Assembly: GCA_021776525.1 (NCBI GenBank)
Contig: JAJFFT010000006.1
Location: 496,001 to 560,000, forward strand
From: Robiginitomaculum sp.
GTDB lineage: Bacteria > Pseudomonadota > Alphaproteobacteria > Caulobacterales > Maricaulaceae
DNA: 64,000 bases
Direction of reading: 5' to 3'
This document shows positions 52,379 through 60,835 of the stretch, piece after piece. The position numbers were made by a program, and so were the translations under genes. Below the pieces are notes generated by a model. It searched no databases and was not told where the DNA came from. It saw only the letters and a program-made list of their open reading frames with translations. Every line of letters begins with the position of its first letter. The first letter of the stretch is position 1.

Positions 52379-53838
52379 CCGGCCATTTTTTCGCCGCGCA
52401 CATCCAATTCATGCTCGCGGACCTTGCGATACAGGGTGGAACGTCCAATCCCCAGACGCCGGGCAATTTCGGACATCTGTCCGGCATAGGTGCCAATGGC
52501 AAACTCGATCAGATCGCGTTCAATCTCCTCAAGCGCCCGCACATGGCCTTCGCCGGTCATGATGCGGACCGGGCTGTCTGGCTCATCACCAGACGCATTT
52601 TGTACGTCGTGCGATGTTTCAATGACCAGCGGAGCCTCTTCGACCTGTTCGATAATATCGTGACTGACCCCGGAAATATGCGGGAAGTCTTCGGGGGTCA
52701 GCTCATTGTCTTCACATAAAACCACAGCCCGGAAAATTGCATTTTCCAGCTGGCGCACATTCCCGGGCCAGTCAAAGGCCTTCAACAGCGCCATGGTTTG
52801 TGCTGATGCACCCATAATCTGTGTGCCTTCCTGAGCATTAAAGCGCGATATGAAGTGACTGGCCAATGCAGGCAGGTCTTCCATGCGTTCTTTAAGGGGG
52901 GGCAGCTCGACCGGAAAGACGTTCAGGCGATAAAACAGGTCTTCGCGAAAGGCACCCATTTTAACTTCTTCAGCCAGATCGCGATTGGTGGCGGAAATAA
53001 TCCGCACATCCACCTTGACGGATTTTTTGGCACCCACCGGGTCGATTTCACCCTCTTGCAAGGCGCGCAATAATTTGACCTGCATATCAGCGGGCAGCTC
53101 GCCCACTTCATCAAGGAAAAGCGTGCCGCCATCGGCTTCACGAAACTTGCCCAAATGCTTGTCAGTGGCCCCGGTAAATGAGCCTTTCTCATGGCCAAAT
53201 AAAATGGATTCCACCAGGTTTTCCGGCAATGCCCCGCAATTGACGGTGATCATTGGTTTGCCGGTGCGAGACGAAGCCCCATGAATGGCCCGCGCAATCA
53301 GCTCTTTGCCGACACCGCTTTGCCCCAGGATCAGGACGGGAATATTGGATTTGGCGGCGCGTTGGCCAAGGCGTACAACCTGGCGCATGCAGGGCGCATC
53401 GGCGATCATGTCGCCAAAACTTAAAGCCCCGGAATTGGTTTTTTGCAGACGTACCACCTCGCCCTGTAATTCTTGTAATTTCAGGGCGTTGATAATGCAC
53501 ACTGTAATGCGTTCTGGACTGGCTGGTTTAACCAGAAAGTCAATGGCCCCGGCCTGCATGGCCTTGACCACCGTATCAATACTGCCCGAAGCGGTTAACA
53601 CGATGACCGGCAATTGCGGGGCGCGGGCGCGCATTTCCGACAACGCCTTCATGCCCCCCATACCGGGCATCACCAGATCCAGCAGAACTACATCAATGTG
53701 GCCACCGGCGTTAATCGCCTCTAAGGCCTCTTCGCCGCTGCTGGCATGGGCGGCAACATGGCCGCCTTTTTCCACAACGGCCTGCATCAGGCGGCGCTGG
53801 GTTGGATCATCATCAACAATCAATACGGTCTTGGCCAT
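52375..53838 (-). CDS. Sigma-54-dependent response regulator (NtrC family)
   Basis: A 487-residue regulator: receiver domain with the acidic pair DDD and phospho-acceptor Asp in VVLLDLVMPGMGG, AAA+ domain with Walker A GQSGVGKE, the sigma-54 contact loop GSFTGA, Walker B GGTLFLDEVGEL, and a Fis-type HTH (AGQMSEIARRLGIGRSTLYRK). GSFTGA rather than GAFTGA is a known variant. No sensor kinase is adjacent, so the signal is unknown. ATG 53838 follows GGTGAAG by five bases. Confidence 0.93.
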   Translation of the reverse strand: MAKTVLIVDDDPTQRRLMQAVVEKGGHVAAHASSGEEALEAINAGGHIDVVLLDLVMPGMGGMKALSEMRARAPQLPVIVLTASGSIDTVVKAMQAGAIDFLVKPASPERITVCIINALKLQELQGEVVRLQKTNSGALSFGDMIADAPCMRQVVRLGQRAAKSNIPVLILGQSGVGKELIARAIHGASSRTGKPMITVNCGALPENLVESILFGHEKGSFTGATDKHLGKFREADGGTLFLDEVGELPADMQVKLLRALQEGEIDPVGAKKSVKVDVRIISATNRDLAEEVKMGAFREDLFYRLNVFPVELPPLKERMEDLPALASHFISRFNAQEGTQIMGASAQTMALLKAFDWPGNVRQLENAIFRAVVLCEDNELTPEDFPHISGVSHDIIEQVEEAPLVIETSHDVQNASGDEPDSPVRIMTGEGHVRALEEIERDLIEFAIGTYAGQMSEIARRLGIGRSTLYRKVREHELDVRGEKMAG

Positions 53839-54017
53839 CTTCACTTCACCCTTGTTCGCGCCTTTTTCTCTGATTTCGTGTTCAGGAGGCGTCGTTGAGA
53901 GGACAATGACACAATCAGGTAAAGGCGAGGTTTACATGTGCCAAATCGGTGCAGGTTATGTGCGCCATACAGTTTTGGACAATTGACGCGTGCGCGGCGG
54001 GGGGCTACCGCTTGATT

Positions 54018-54992
54018 ATGAGTAATTCAGAAAAAGACGAAAAGTCGCCAAAGCGCCGGCGCCCCAAAACCCTCCCCCTGGCACAGTTTGAAGGTGAAAA
54101 ACCACCGGCTCCGGCATGGTTCCAGACCTGTCTGGATGCGCCGTTTGATACCGGTGAGGTTCAGGTCAGCGGTGCAAAGATTTGCTATAAGGCCTGGGGT
54201 GATGTCGAAAACCCGGGTCTGATCCTGGTGCATGGCGGCGTGGCCCACAAAGGCTGGTGGGATTTTATTGCGCCATGGTTTGCCCGCCATCGCCGTGTGG
54301 TGGCGATGGATCTGGCGGGTATGGGCGATTCTGACTGGCGTGATGTTTATGACATGCCGCTTTATGCCGACGAGGTTCTGGCCGCGGCCGAGGCCGGCGG
54401 GGCCTTTACCCATAAACGCAAACCGGTTTTGGCGGGTCACTCTTTTGGTGGGTTTGTAACCCTGGGGTCCGCGGTTCGCCATGGATCGCGCTATGAGCGC
54501 GCCATTGTCATCGACAGCCCGGTGCGCCCGGCGGACAAACAAAGACGCACCGCGCCGCCCAGCCGCGGCGGCCGCATTTATGACAGCCGCAAGGAAATCC
54601 TGGGCCGGTTTCGGCTTCTCCCTGATCAGGATTGCGAAAACCTGTTTCTTTTGGACCATATTGCCAGTGAGGCGATGAAAGAGGTTCCCAAGGCCGATGG
54701 CACCATGGGCTGGGAATGGAAATTTGATCCAAACCTGTGGACCAAGATGCATTACGATATGCGTGCCGCAGTTGAAACAATCTCTGAATTTACCTGCCCC
54801 GTTGCGCTGATCCGTGGCGAAAACTCGGCCCTTGTGACCGATGATGTCTGGTCTTATATGTGCAAGGCCTTTCCGGGCCAGACACCGCGCTTTTCCATCC
54901 CCGAGGCTCGCCATCATGTGATGCTTGATCAGCCTTTGGCTTTGGTCAGTGCTCTGCGGGCGTTGATTTCGTGCGCCGGGCATAACGATTAG
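54018..54992 (+). CDS. Alpha/beta hydrolase
   Basis: A 324-residue hydrolase of the esterase/lipase fold. The oxyanion-hole HGGVAHKGWW is followed by the nucleophile elbow GHSFGG, the acidic residue region and the catalytic His in ARHHVMLDQP. About 25 polar residues precede the fold. ATG 54018 begins MSNSEKDEK; the longer frame is not supported. Substrate unknown. Confidence 0.85.
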   Translation: MSNSEKDEKSPKRRRPKTLPLAQFEGEKPPAPAWFQTCLDAPFDTGEVQVSGAKICYKAWGDVENPGLILVHGGVAHKGWWDFIAPWFARHRRVVAMDLAGMGDSDWRDVYDMPLYADEVLAAAEAGGAFTHKRKPVLAGHSFGGFVTLGSAVRHGSRYERAIVIDSPVRPADKQRRTAPPSRGGRIYDSRKEILGRFRLLPDQDCENLFLLDHIASEAMKEVPKADGTMGWEWKFDPNLWTKMHYDMRAAVETISEFTCPVALIRGENSALVTDDVWSYMCKAFPGQTPRFSIPEARHHVMLDQPLALVSALRALISCAGHND

Positions 54993-55075
54993 CAATAGAG
55001 GCCGATCACGGTCTTGCGTTTTGGTGCGTGTCCTGTTACCCGCTTGATGAGAAGAATTTGAGGGAGTTATCGCCA

Positions 55076-55372
55076 ATGAGCACTTATGAACACGGCACAC
55101 AGGACATCAGCGCCCATAAGGGTACTTATGGTGCCATACTGGACTTGATGACCTGGAGTGGCGTGCTGATTGGCTTGTCCACCTTGTATCTGTCCATGGT
55201 GTTTGGCGGCGGTGCAAACTGGTTTACCTCGCTGGTTATTGTCTATGTGATCAGCATTCTGACCGGCCTTTTACTCAAGCGCGGCGGTGCGTGGTATGGG
55301 GTGATGACGGGCCTTGGCCTTTTGACCGCAATTGTCGGCTGGGCAACGGTGCTGATCGCAGGCATGATCTAA
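55076..55372 (+). CDS. Three-helix small membrane protein (aa3 oxidase subunit IV-like N-terminus)
   Basis: A 98-residue protein with three hydrophobic segments (about 24-42, 48-66, 75-96). The polar start MSTYEHGTQDIS resembles bacterial aa3-type cytochrome c oxidase subunit IV, but that subunit usually has one helix and about 40-60 residues, so the assignment is tentative. A GAGGGAG ribosome site precedes ATG 55076. It stands 63 bases before the ABC exporter genes. Confidence 0.6.
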   Translation: MSTYEHGTQDISAHKGTYGAILDLMTWSGVLIGLSTLYLSMVFGGGANWFTSLVIVYVISILTGLLLKRGGAWYGVMTGLGLLTAIVGWATVLIAGMI

Positions 55373-55435
55373 ACCTGACCTAGAACTGACCGACAGGTCC
55401 TTTTCTTTATGTTGGATTTGCACCATGGTGCGACC

Positions 55436-56377
55436 ATGAATACACCTGTGTTTGCGCTTGAGAATATTTCCAAAACATTTTCGGGAAAACCCGCTGTGCG
55501 GGACCTTAGTTTTAGTGTCAATGCGGGCACGATCACCGGATTTCTTGGTCCAAACGGGGCTGGAAAGTCGACGTCATTGCGTATGGGGCTTGGGATATTG
55601 GCGCCTGATAGCGGCCGGGCGCTTTTGTTTGGCGGCGTGCCGAATTTTGGTGTTCTGGACCGGGTTGGCTTTTTACCTGAAGAGCGCGGCCTGTATCGTA
55701 AAATGAGCACTCTGGCGGCGATTGTGTTTTTTGGTCGCCTCAAAGGCATGAGTGCCAGCGCAGCACGCCGTCGGGGACTGGCGTTGCTGGAGCAGTTCGG
55801 CCTCAGTGACGTGGCCCATAAAAAGATTAAAACCCTGTCCAAGGGCATGGCCCAAAAAGTACAGATCATCAGCGCCGTTGTGCATAATCCTGAACTGGTC
55901 ATTCTGGACGAGCCGTTTTCCGGCCTCGACCCGGTCAATCAACGCACGCTGGAAGATTTTATCCGGGCGCTGGCCGATAAAGGCACGACCGTTTTATTTT
56001 CCACCCATGTGATGGAACATGCCGAACGGCTTTGCGATCGCATCGTACTGTTGGCGGCGGGGCGTAAGATTTTTGACGGTGACGTCTCTCAGGCCATGCA
56101 GACCTTGCCGCGCGCCGTCCATTTGCAAACTGATGCGGGGGCAGACCCGTGCGCTGCGCTAGAGGGCCTGGTCAAAGCGATAAACCGTGATGGCGCGGCG
56201 CATGATGGTTGTCAGGACTGGTTGGTAGAACTGGCTTCTGGCGCTGATGCCGGGCAGGTGCTGAGAGCCTGTGTTCAAGGGGGCATTGATCTAAGCGCCT
56301 TTGAGCCACAAAAGCGCCATTTGCACGACGTGTTTATGCATTTGGTCGATGCGGACCAGCGCCAGGGGGGTGAATAA
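55436..56377 (+). CDS. ABC exporter ATPase (NatA-like)
   Basis: A 313-residue ATPase with Walker A GPNGAGKST, signature LSKGMAQKVQ and Walker B LVILDEPFSGLDP. The C-terminal 80 residues extend beyond the ATPase as in NatA-type exporters. ATG 55436 gives MNTPVFALENISK, the usual N-terminus. The stop overlaps the permease ATG by one base, so the pair is one unit. Confidence 0.88.
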   Translation: MNTPVFALENISKTFSGKPAVRDLSFSVNAGTITGFLGPNGAGKSTSLRMGLGILAPDSGRALLFGGVPNFGVLDRVGFLPEERGLYRKMSTLAAIVFFGRLKGMSASAARRRGLALLEQFGLSDVAHKKIKTLSKGMAQKVQIISAVVHNPELVILDEPFSGLDPVNQRTLEDFIRALADKGTTVLFSTHVMEHAERLCDRIVLLAAGRKIFDGDVSQAMQTLPRAVHLQTDAGADPCAALEGLVKAINRDGAAHDGCQDWLVELASGADAGQVLRACVQGGIDLSAFEPQKRHLHDVFMHLVDADQRQGGE

Positions 56378-57813
56378 TGCGCCACACTTACCTGATCGCG
56401 CGGCGTGAATACCTGTCCTATGTGGCCACGCCGGGGTTTTGGATTTCTCTGGCCATGGTGCCGCTTTTTATGCTGCTTGGCATTGCGGTGCCTTTGCTGT
56501 TGGAAGGGTCAACACCCACCCGGTATTTCAGCATTCTTGATGCCGATGGTCGCTATGATACAGCCGTTGAACAACGGCTTGATCGCCAGCATAAAACCCA
56601 GATACGCAGCGTTTTGCTCGCTTTATCCAAAGTTCCTGGCCAATCCCCTGGTCTGGAAAAGGCATTAACAGCCCTGGAGGCCGGGCAAAGTGTCGAGGCG
56701 GTCTTGGACGTATTGGATGTGAATGCGCGCACGGCGGTGCTCGCCATAAAACAGGACTATGTGCTGGTGCCTGCGCCGGGCGTCGATGCGGCGCAATTAC
56801 GGCCCTTTTTACTTGGCCAGCTTACCATTGAGACCGATCAGGGTCCGCAGCCTCTTTATGCGGCGGCCACCATTACCCGCACAGGCAATGGCGCGGTGTC
56901 GATTAAATACTGGAGCACAGCCATCACCGCTGAACAGCTCAAACGGACGATTGTTCGTGCAGTGCGTGATCAAATGCGTATTGAGGCCTTCGCGGATGCC
57001 GGGGTCGAGACAGAGATCGTTCGTTCGATCAACGCTATGGAGCCTGATCTTGTTTCGCTCAGTCCGGAAAAATCAGCCGACCAGGCCGAGGTCACTCAGA
57101 GCGATACGGCACCATATTTTATTGCCGTGGTTTTTGCTTTTGTGTTGTGGAGCGTGGTGTTTTCGGTGGCCAATATGCTGCTCACCAGCACCATTGAGGA
57201 AAAGTCGGGCAAGGTATTGGACAGCCTTTTGGTGGCGGCACCGGTTCGCGCTTTGCTGGCCGGTAAACTGCTGGGCGTTGCCGCTGTCAGCTTTACCCTG
57301 CTGAGCAGCTGGGCGTTGGCTGGCGGCGTGGCGGCGACATTGGGGGGACAGTTTATGCCCGCCGGCGAGGGTGCGAGCGCGGCCATATTGGGTGCGGTGA
57401 TCGATCCGTGGCTGATTTTGCCGTTTTTGGGGTATTTTGTTTTTGGCTATTTGATGTTCGGCACGATGTTTCTGGCGCTTGGCTCTTTGTGTGAAACCTT
57501 GCAGGAAGCTCAATCTCTGATGAGTCCGATCATTTTTATCCTGATGGTACCGATGATGGCGCTGATGTTTGTGGTCAAAGACCCGACATCGCCAATATTG
57601 GCGGTGCTGTCATGGATCCCGCTTTTCACACCTTATCTTATGCTGGCGCGCCTGCCGACCGATCCACCATTATACGAGCTGTTTGGCACGACATTGGTGA
57701 TGATTATCACCACAATGCTGATCTTGTGGGCCGCCGGGCGGGTGTTTCATGCTGGCGCGATGCATCAGGCCGGGGTTGATTACTTTAAAAAGCTGTTGCG
57801 GCTCAAGCGATGA
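56377..57813 (+). CDS. ABC-2 type permease (NatB-like)
   Basis: A 478-residue membrane protein with one helix near residues 17-40, a large periplasmic domain (about 45-240), and five or more helices in the C-terminal half, the NatB/ABC-2 layout. The loop NMLLTSTIEEKSGKVLDSLLV is typical. Sodium export by NatAB is the model; the substrate here is unproven. A terminator follows 31 bases after the stop. Confidence 0.87.
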   Translation: MRHTYLIARREYLSYVATPGFWISLAMVPLFMLLGIAVPLLLEGSTPTRYFSILDADGRYDTAVEQRLDRQHKTQIRSVLLALSKVPGQSPGLEKALTALEAGQSVEAVLDVLDVNARTAVLAIKQDYVLVPAPGVDAAQLRPFLLGQLTIETDQGPQPLYAAATITRTGNGAVSIKYWSTAITAEQLKRTIVRAVRDQMRIEAFADAGVETEIVRSINAMEPDLVSLSPEKSADQAEVTQSDTAPYFIAVVFAFVLWSVVFSVANMLLTSTIEEKSGKVLDSLLVAAPVRALLAGKLLGVAAVSFTLLSSWALAGGVAATLGGQFMPAGEGASAAILGAVIDPWLILPFLGYFVFGYLMFGTMFLALGSLCETLQEAQSLMSPIIFILMVPMMALMFVVKDPTSPILAVLSWIPLFTPYLMLARLPTDPPLYELFGTTLVMIITTMLILWAAGRVFHAGAMHQAGVDYFKKLLRLKR

Positions 57814-57843
57814 TGAAAACGCCAAACTGAATCTCAGGCACAC

Positions 57844-57879
57844 AAAAACCGCCGCGTCAAAACTGACCGGCGGTTTTTT
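57844..57879. terminator. Bidirectional terminator between natB and rpsU
   Basis: AAAAACCGCCG and CGGCGGTTTTT form an 11-bp stem with a 13-base loop. On the plus strand it ends in six T residues, on the minus strand in five, so it can serve both convergent units. Confidence 0.85.
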
Positions 57880-57896
57880 GATAGGTCTAACCGGCC

Positions 57897-58115
57897 TTAT
57901 TTGCCGGCGATCAAACCTTCGCGAATGGCGCGTTTACGCGCCAGTTTACGCGCACGGCGCAACGCTTCGGCCTTTTGGCGGGCGCGCTTTTCCGATGGTT
58001 TTTCGTAATAATTGCGGCGCTTCATTTCACGGAAGGTGCCTTCGCGCTGCATTTTTTTCTTGAGTGCCTTCAATGCCTGATCGACATTGTTGTCGCGCAC
58101 AAATATCTGAACGAT
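57897..58115 (-). CDS. rpsU: 30S ribosomal protein S21 with apparent AUC start
   Basis: The 72-residue product reads (M)[17 protein letters not shown] and continues with KREREG-like and [25 protein letters not shown] segments, clearly S21. Homologues begin [10 protein letters not shown], and here the first codon is ATC at 58115-58113, eight bases after GGAGG (58128-58124). An in-frame TGA lies two codons upstream, so no upstream ATG is possible; the only standard start is GTG 58100, which lacks a ribosome site at useful distance and drops five conserved residues. A sequencing error (ATG read as ATC) is the simple alternative. Confidence 0.93.
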   Translation of the reverse strand: MVQIFVRDNNVDQALKALKKKMQREGTFREMKRRNYYEKPSEKRARQKAEALRRARKLARKRAIREGLIAGK

Positions 58116-58270
58116 GGCTCAGTCCTCCAGCCGGGTTGATCGTAAATGGTGCAATAAAGGCTCCACCGGGCCCCCTGAATTGTCCCTAGGGCCAATCAAG
58201 GCGCCGCACATACCAAACCCCGCTGGTTCTGTCCAGCGTGTCGAATGCGAAAAGAAAGGGAATGTACGTC

Positions 58271-58948
58271 ATGGACCATTTTCAGAATCAGCCCCACCTT
58301 GATAAAATTCGCGATGCCCTGTTGGGGGCGGTGTTGCAAAATGCTGCATTTGAAGGCTGGAGCGAAAAGAGCTTACGCGACGCAGCGGCAAAAACCGACA
58401 CCGATCCCGGCGCGGTCGAGCTGGCCTGCCCCGGCGGTATTGTCGATTTGTTGCGTTATTGGTCCATGCAAATAGATCGCGACATGCTGGCGGTTCTGGA
58501 TAAGGCCGATCTGAAATCCATGCGTATTCGCGACCGGGTAACCTTTGCCGTTAAGGCGCGTATAGACGCCATTGGCGAGGATCGTCGCGAGGCCGCCAGT
58601 CGCGCCGCCGCGCGGCTTTCATCGCCGGATGCGCTGTTGACCGGCAAGCGGCTGGTCTGGCAGAGCGCAGACGCCATCTGGCGGGCGCTGGGCGATCCAT
58701 CAACGGATTATAACTTTTATACCAAGCGGGCGATCCTGTCGGGCGTGCTGGCCAGTACCATGATGGTCTGGTTTGAAGGTGATGAGGCGCGCACCAATGC
58801 CTTTTTGGATCGGCGTATTGAAAACGTCATGCAGTTCGAGCGCCTAAAGGGCAAGGTACGTAAAATGAAGGCCAATTGGCCAGACCCGGTGGCCTTTGCC
58901 GCACGCCTGCGTCATGGCCGTGGCCGGGCACGCCCAAGGCGCATGTAG
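58271..58948 (+). CDS. COQ9-family ubiquinone biosynthesis protein
   Basis: A 225-residue TetR-like fold protein of the COQ9 family, which in mitochondria binds lipids and helps COQ7. The segments GWSEKSLRDAAAK, PGGIVDLLRYW and STDYNFYTKRAILSGVLASTMMVWF are family hallmarks. ATG 58271 is chosen with GGGA nine bases upstream; starts at 58238 or 58262 are possible. It is divergent from rpsU, the standard alphaproteobacterial pairing, and converges with purE. Confidence 0.88.
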   Translation: MDHFQNQPHLDKIRDALLGAVLQNAAFEGWSEKSLRDAAAKTDTDPGAVELACPGGIVDLLRYWSMQIDRDMLAVLDKADLKSMRIRDRVTFAVKARIDAIGEDRREAASRAAARLSSPDALLTGKRLVWQSADAIWRALGDPSTDYNFYTKRAILSGVLASTMMVWFEGDEARTNAFLDRRIENVMQFERLKGKVRKMKANWPDPVAFAARLRHGRGRARPRRM

Positions 58949-58950
58949 GG

Positions 58951-59460
58951 TCAGTCAACCGGGACGTCTTTGGCGTTTGCCACCATATCATCGCGAAACG
59001 CCTGCAAACGGACATGTAAGGTCTCGTCTGTTGTGGCCAGCATAGCGGCGGCCAACAGGGCTGCATTTTTTGCACCGGCCGCACCAATGCCCATACAGCC
59101 GACCGGAATGCCGCCCGGCATCTGTACAATGGAATAAAGTGCATCTTGTCCGCTTAAGGATTGGCCGGCCACGGGTACGCCCAGCACCGGTAAAAGTGTC
59201 ATCGAGGCGGTAACGCCCGGCAAATGCGCTGCGCCCCCGGCCCCGGCGATGATGATCTTAAAACCGTTATCACGCGCACTCAGTGCAAAGTCCCGCAATT
59301 TTTCAGGGGTGCGATGCGCCGAAATAATCCTTGCCTGATTGCTGATGCCCAGGGCGTCCAGCATGTCGGCCGCGGCCTTCATAATCGGCCAGTCGGATTG
59401 CGATCCCATCAGGGTGGCGACGTCAAAAGATTGGTTTTGGGGGGTGGTTTGGGTTGTCAT
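58951..59460 (-). CDS. purE: N5-carboxyaminoimidazole ribonucleotide mutase
   Basis: Purine synthesis enzyme of 169 residues. [14 protein letters not shown] at the N-terminus and [10 protein letters not shown] carry the active-site Ser, Asp and His; [10 protein letters not shown] follows. ATG 59460 is preferred to an upstream start eight codons earlier. Its partner purK does not follow in this window. Confidence 0.93.
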   Translation of the reverse strand: MTTQTTPQNQSFDVATLMGSQSDWPIMKAAADMLDALGISNQARIISAHRTPEKLRDFALSARDNGFKIIIAGAGGAAHLPGVTASMTLLPVLGVPVAGQSLSGQDALYSIVQMPGGIPVGCMGIGAAGAKNAALLAAAMLATTDETLHVRLQAFRDDMVANAKDVPVD

Positions 59461-59614
59461 GGCGGTATCCTCACCGTCTGGCAAATGTGGGGTCAGGCCC
59501 CTGGCGACTGGATAAATCTGGACCCCGGTGCTGTCAATGGGTTATGGTTGACGCTTTCTTAACCGCATGCACGCACTTTGTGTATCAACCGTACTTTGTC
59601 GCCATGGGTCTGCT

Positions 59615-60334
59615 ATGAGAGCCAGTGAAAAAAATCCCGCCAAAACCGGCAATGTTTCGCGCCCTGTGGCGCGTATAAAAGCCAAACCTAAACCGTCATC
59701 TGATGTTTTACGTGCCAATGCGGCGCTCAAAGGTCTGGACCAGGCTGATCTGACCCCTGATGTGCGCGCCGCCGTTTTGCGCCTGATTGGCGAGGTTGAC
59801 CGGCTCAACGATCAGGCCGGCAGCTTGCAAACCCGCATTACCGAGCTGGAATCTCTGGCCGACACCGATCCGCTTTTGCCGGTGTATAACCGCCGGGCGT
59901 TCAAGCGCGAGCTTAAACGCGCCATGGCGATGGCTAAACGTCACAAATTGGCCGGTGCGCTGGTGATGATTGATCTGGATGATTTCAAGGTCATCAACGA
60001 CACCTATGGGCACCCGGCGGGCGATGCGGTGCTGCACGCGGTGGCCAAATCCCTTAATGACCATGTGCGTGAAACCGATATTGTTGGCCGCTTAGGCGGC
60101 GATGAATTTGGGGTTTTGCTGGCCGCCGCCGATGAAGACGGTGCCGCCGCCAAGGCCGCATCCTTGGTTGAGATGATCCGCGAACAGGACTTTGTGCTGG
60201 ATGGCCAACCGATGCGCATCGGGGCCAGCGCCGGTGTGCAAGGCTTTGATACGGGCCTCAGTGCTGATGTTCTGATCAAACGCGCCGATGAAGCGCTTTA
60301 TAATTGCAAAAAGGCCAAGGGCCGCGCCGCTTAA
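59615..60334 (+). CDS. Soluble diguanylate cyclase
   Basis: A 239-residue protein: a basic N-terminus, a short coiled coil, then a GGDEF domain with LGGDEFGVLL and an intact RxxD inhibitory site (RETD) five residues before it. It should make c-di-GMP and be feedback inhibited. No sensor domain is visible, so a signal is not evident. ATG 59615 begins MRASEKN. Confidence 0.9.
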   Translation: MRASEKNPAKTGNVSRPVARIKAKPKPSSDVLRANAALKGLDQADLTPDVRAAVLRLIGEVDRLNDQAGSLQTRITELESLADTDPLLPVYNRRAFKRELKRAMAMAKRHKLAGALVMIDLDDFKVINDTYGHPAGDAVLHAVAKSLNDHVRETDIVGRLGGDEFGVLLAAADEDGAAAKAASLVEMIREQDFVLDGQPMRIGASAGVQGFDTGLSADVLIKRADEALYNCKKAKGRAA

Positions 60335-60379
60335 GTTTTTTATAGCATGTCGCCTCGCCCCCTCGTGTTACCCCGGGCG

Positions 60380-60823
60380 TTAGACTGGGGACCGATAAAA
60401 GACCAACACGCCAAAGCTGACCCCAATGATGAGGCAAAGGGGGGAATACATCCAAAGGTCATACGTGCGAAACGGTTCAGTTATTGGAAGGTCTGGTGAT
60501 CTTAAGCCGATAAACAACGCTATCGCACCTCGTGCCATAAATATGAGCATAAGTACAAAGGCAGGGACTTTGGCTAATGTGCTCAACTTTGGAATAATGA
60601 TGCGGCTTGCGATAAGGGCAACAAGGCCAGCACTGAAAATGAGAAATGCGACAATAAAAGTCACTTCGGATGAGGGCATTGATGTTGCACGCGGATTGCC
60701 AAGCACCGTATTGATCAAGGCTTGTTCAGTTCCGCCGGGCCAGAGGCCACCTAATCCCCAATACACATGAATAGCAGCAATGATGCTTAGTATGGAAAAA
60801 ATGGTAATTCCAAGAACACGCAT
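60380..60823 (-). CDS. DUF3995 membrane protein
   Basis: A 147-residue protein with four predicted transmembrane helices; HVYWGLGGLWPGGTE is the DUF3995 signature. Function unknown. Its DNA is visibly richer in A and T than its neighbours and uses AT-ending codons, which hints at separate origin. It ends 45 bases after the diguanylate cyclase gene and is read toward it. Confidence 0.8.
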   Translation of the reverse strand: MRVLGITIFSILSIIAAIHVYWGLGGLWPGGTEQALINTVLGNPRATSMPSSEVTFIVAFLIFSAGLVALIASRIIIPKLSTLAKVPAFVLMLIFMARGAIALFIGLRSPDLPITEPFRTYDLWMYSPLCLIIGVSFGVLVFYRSPV

Positions 60824-60835
60824 ACTTACCACCCC

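Noticed and set aside
53908-53986. A 26-codon frame with a GAGAGG before its ATG, between the sigma-54 regulator and the hydrolase
   Set aside because: Too short and without features to call a gene; left as a possible leader peptide only.
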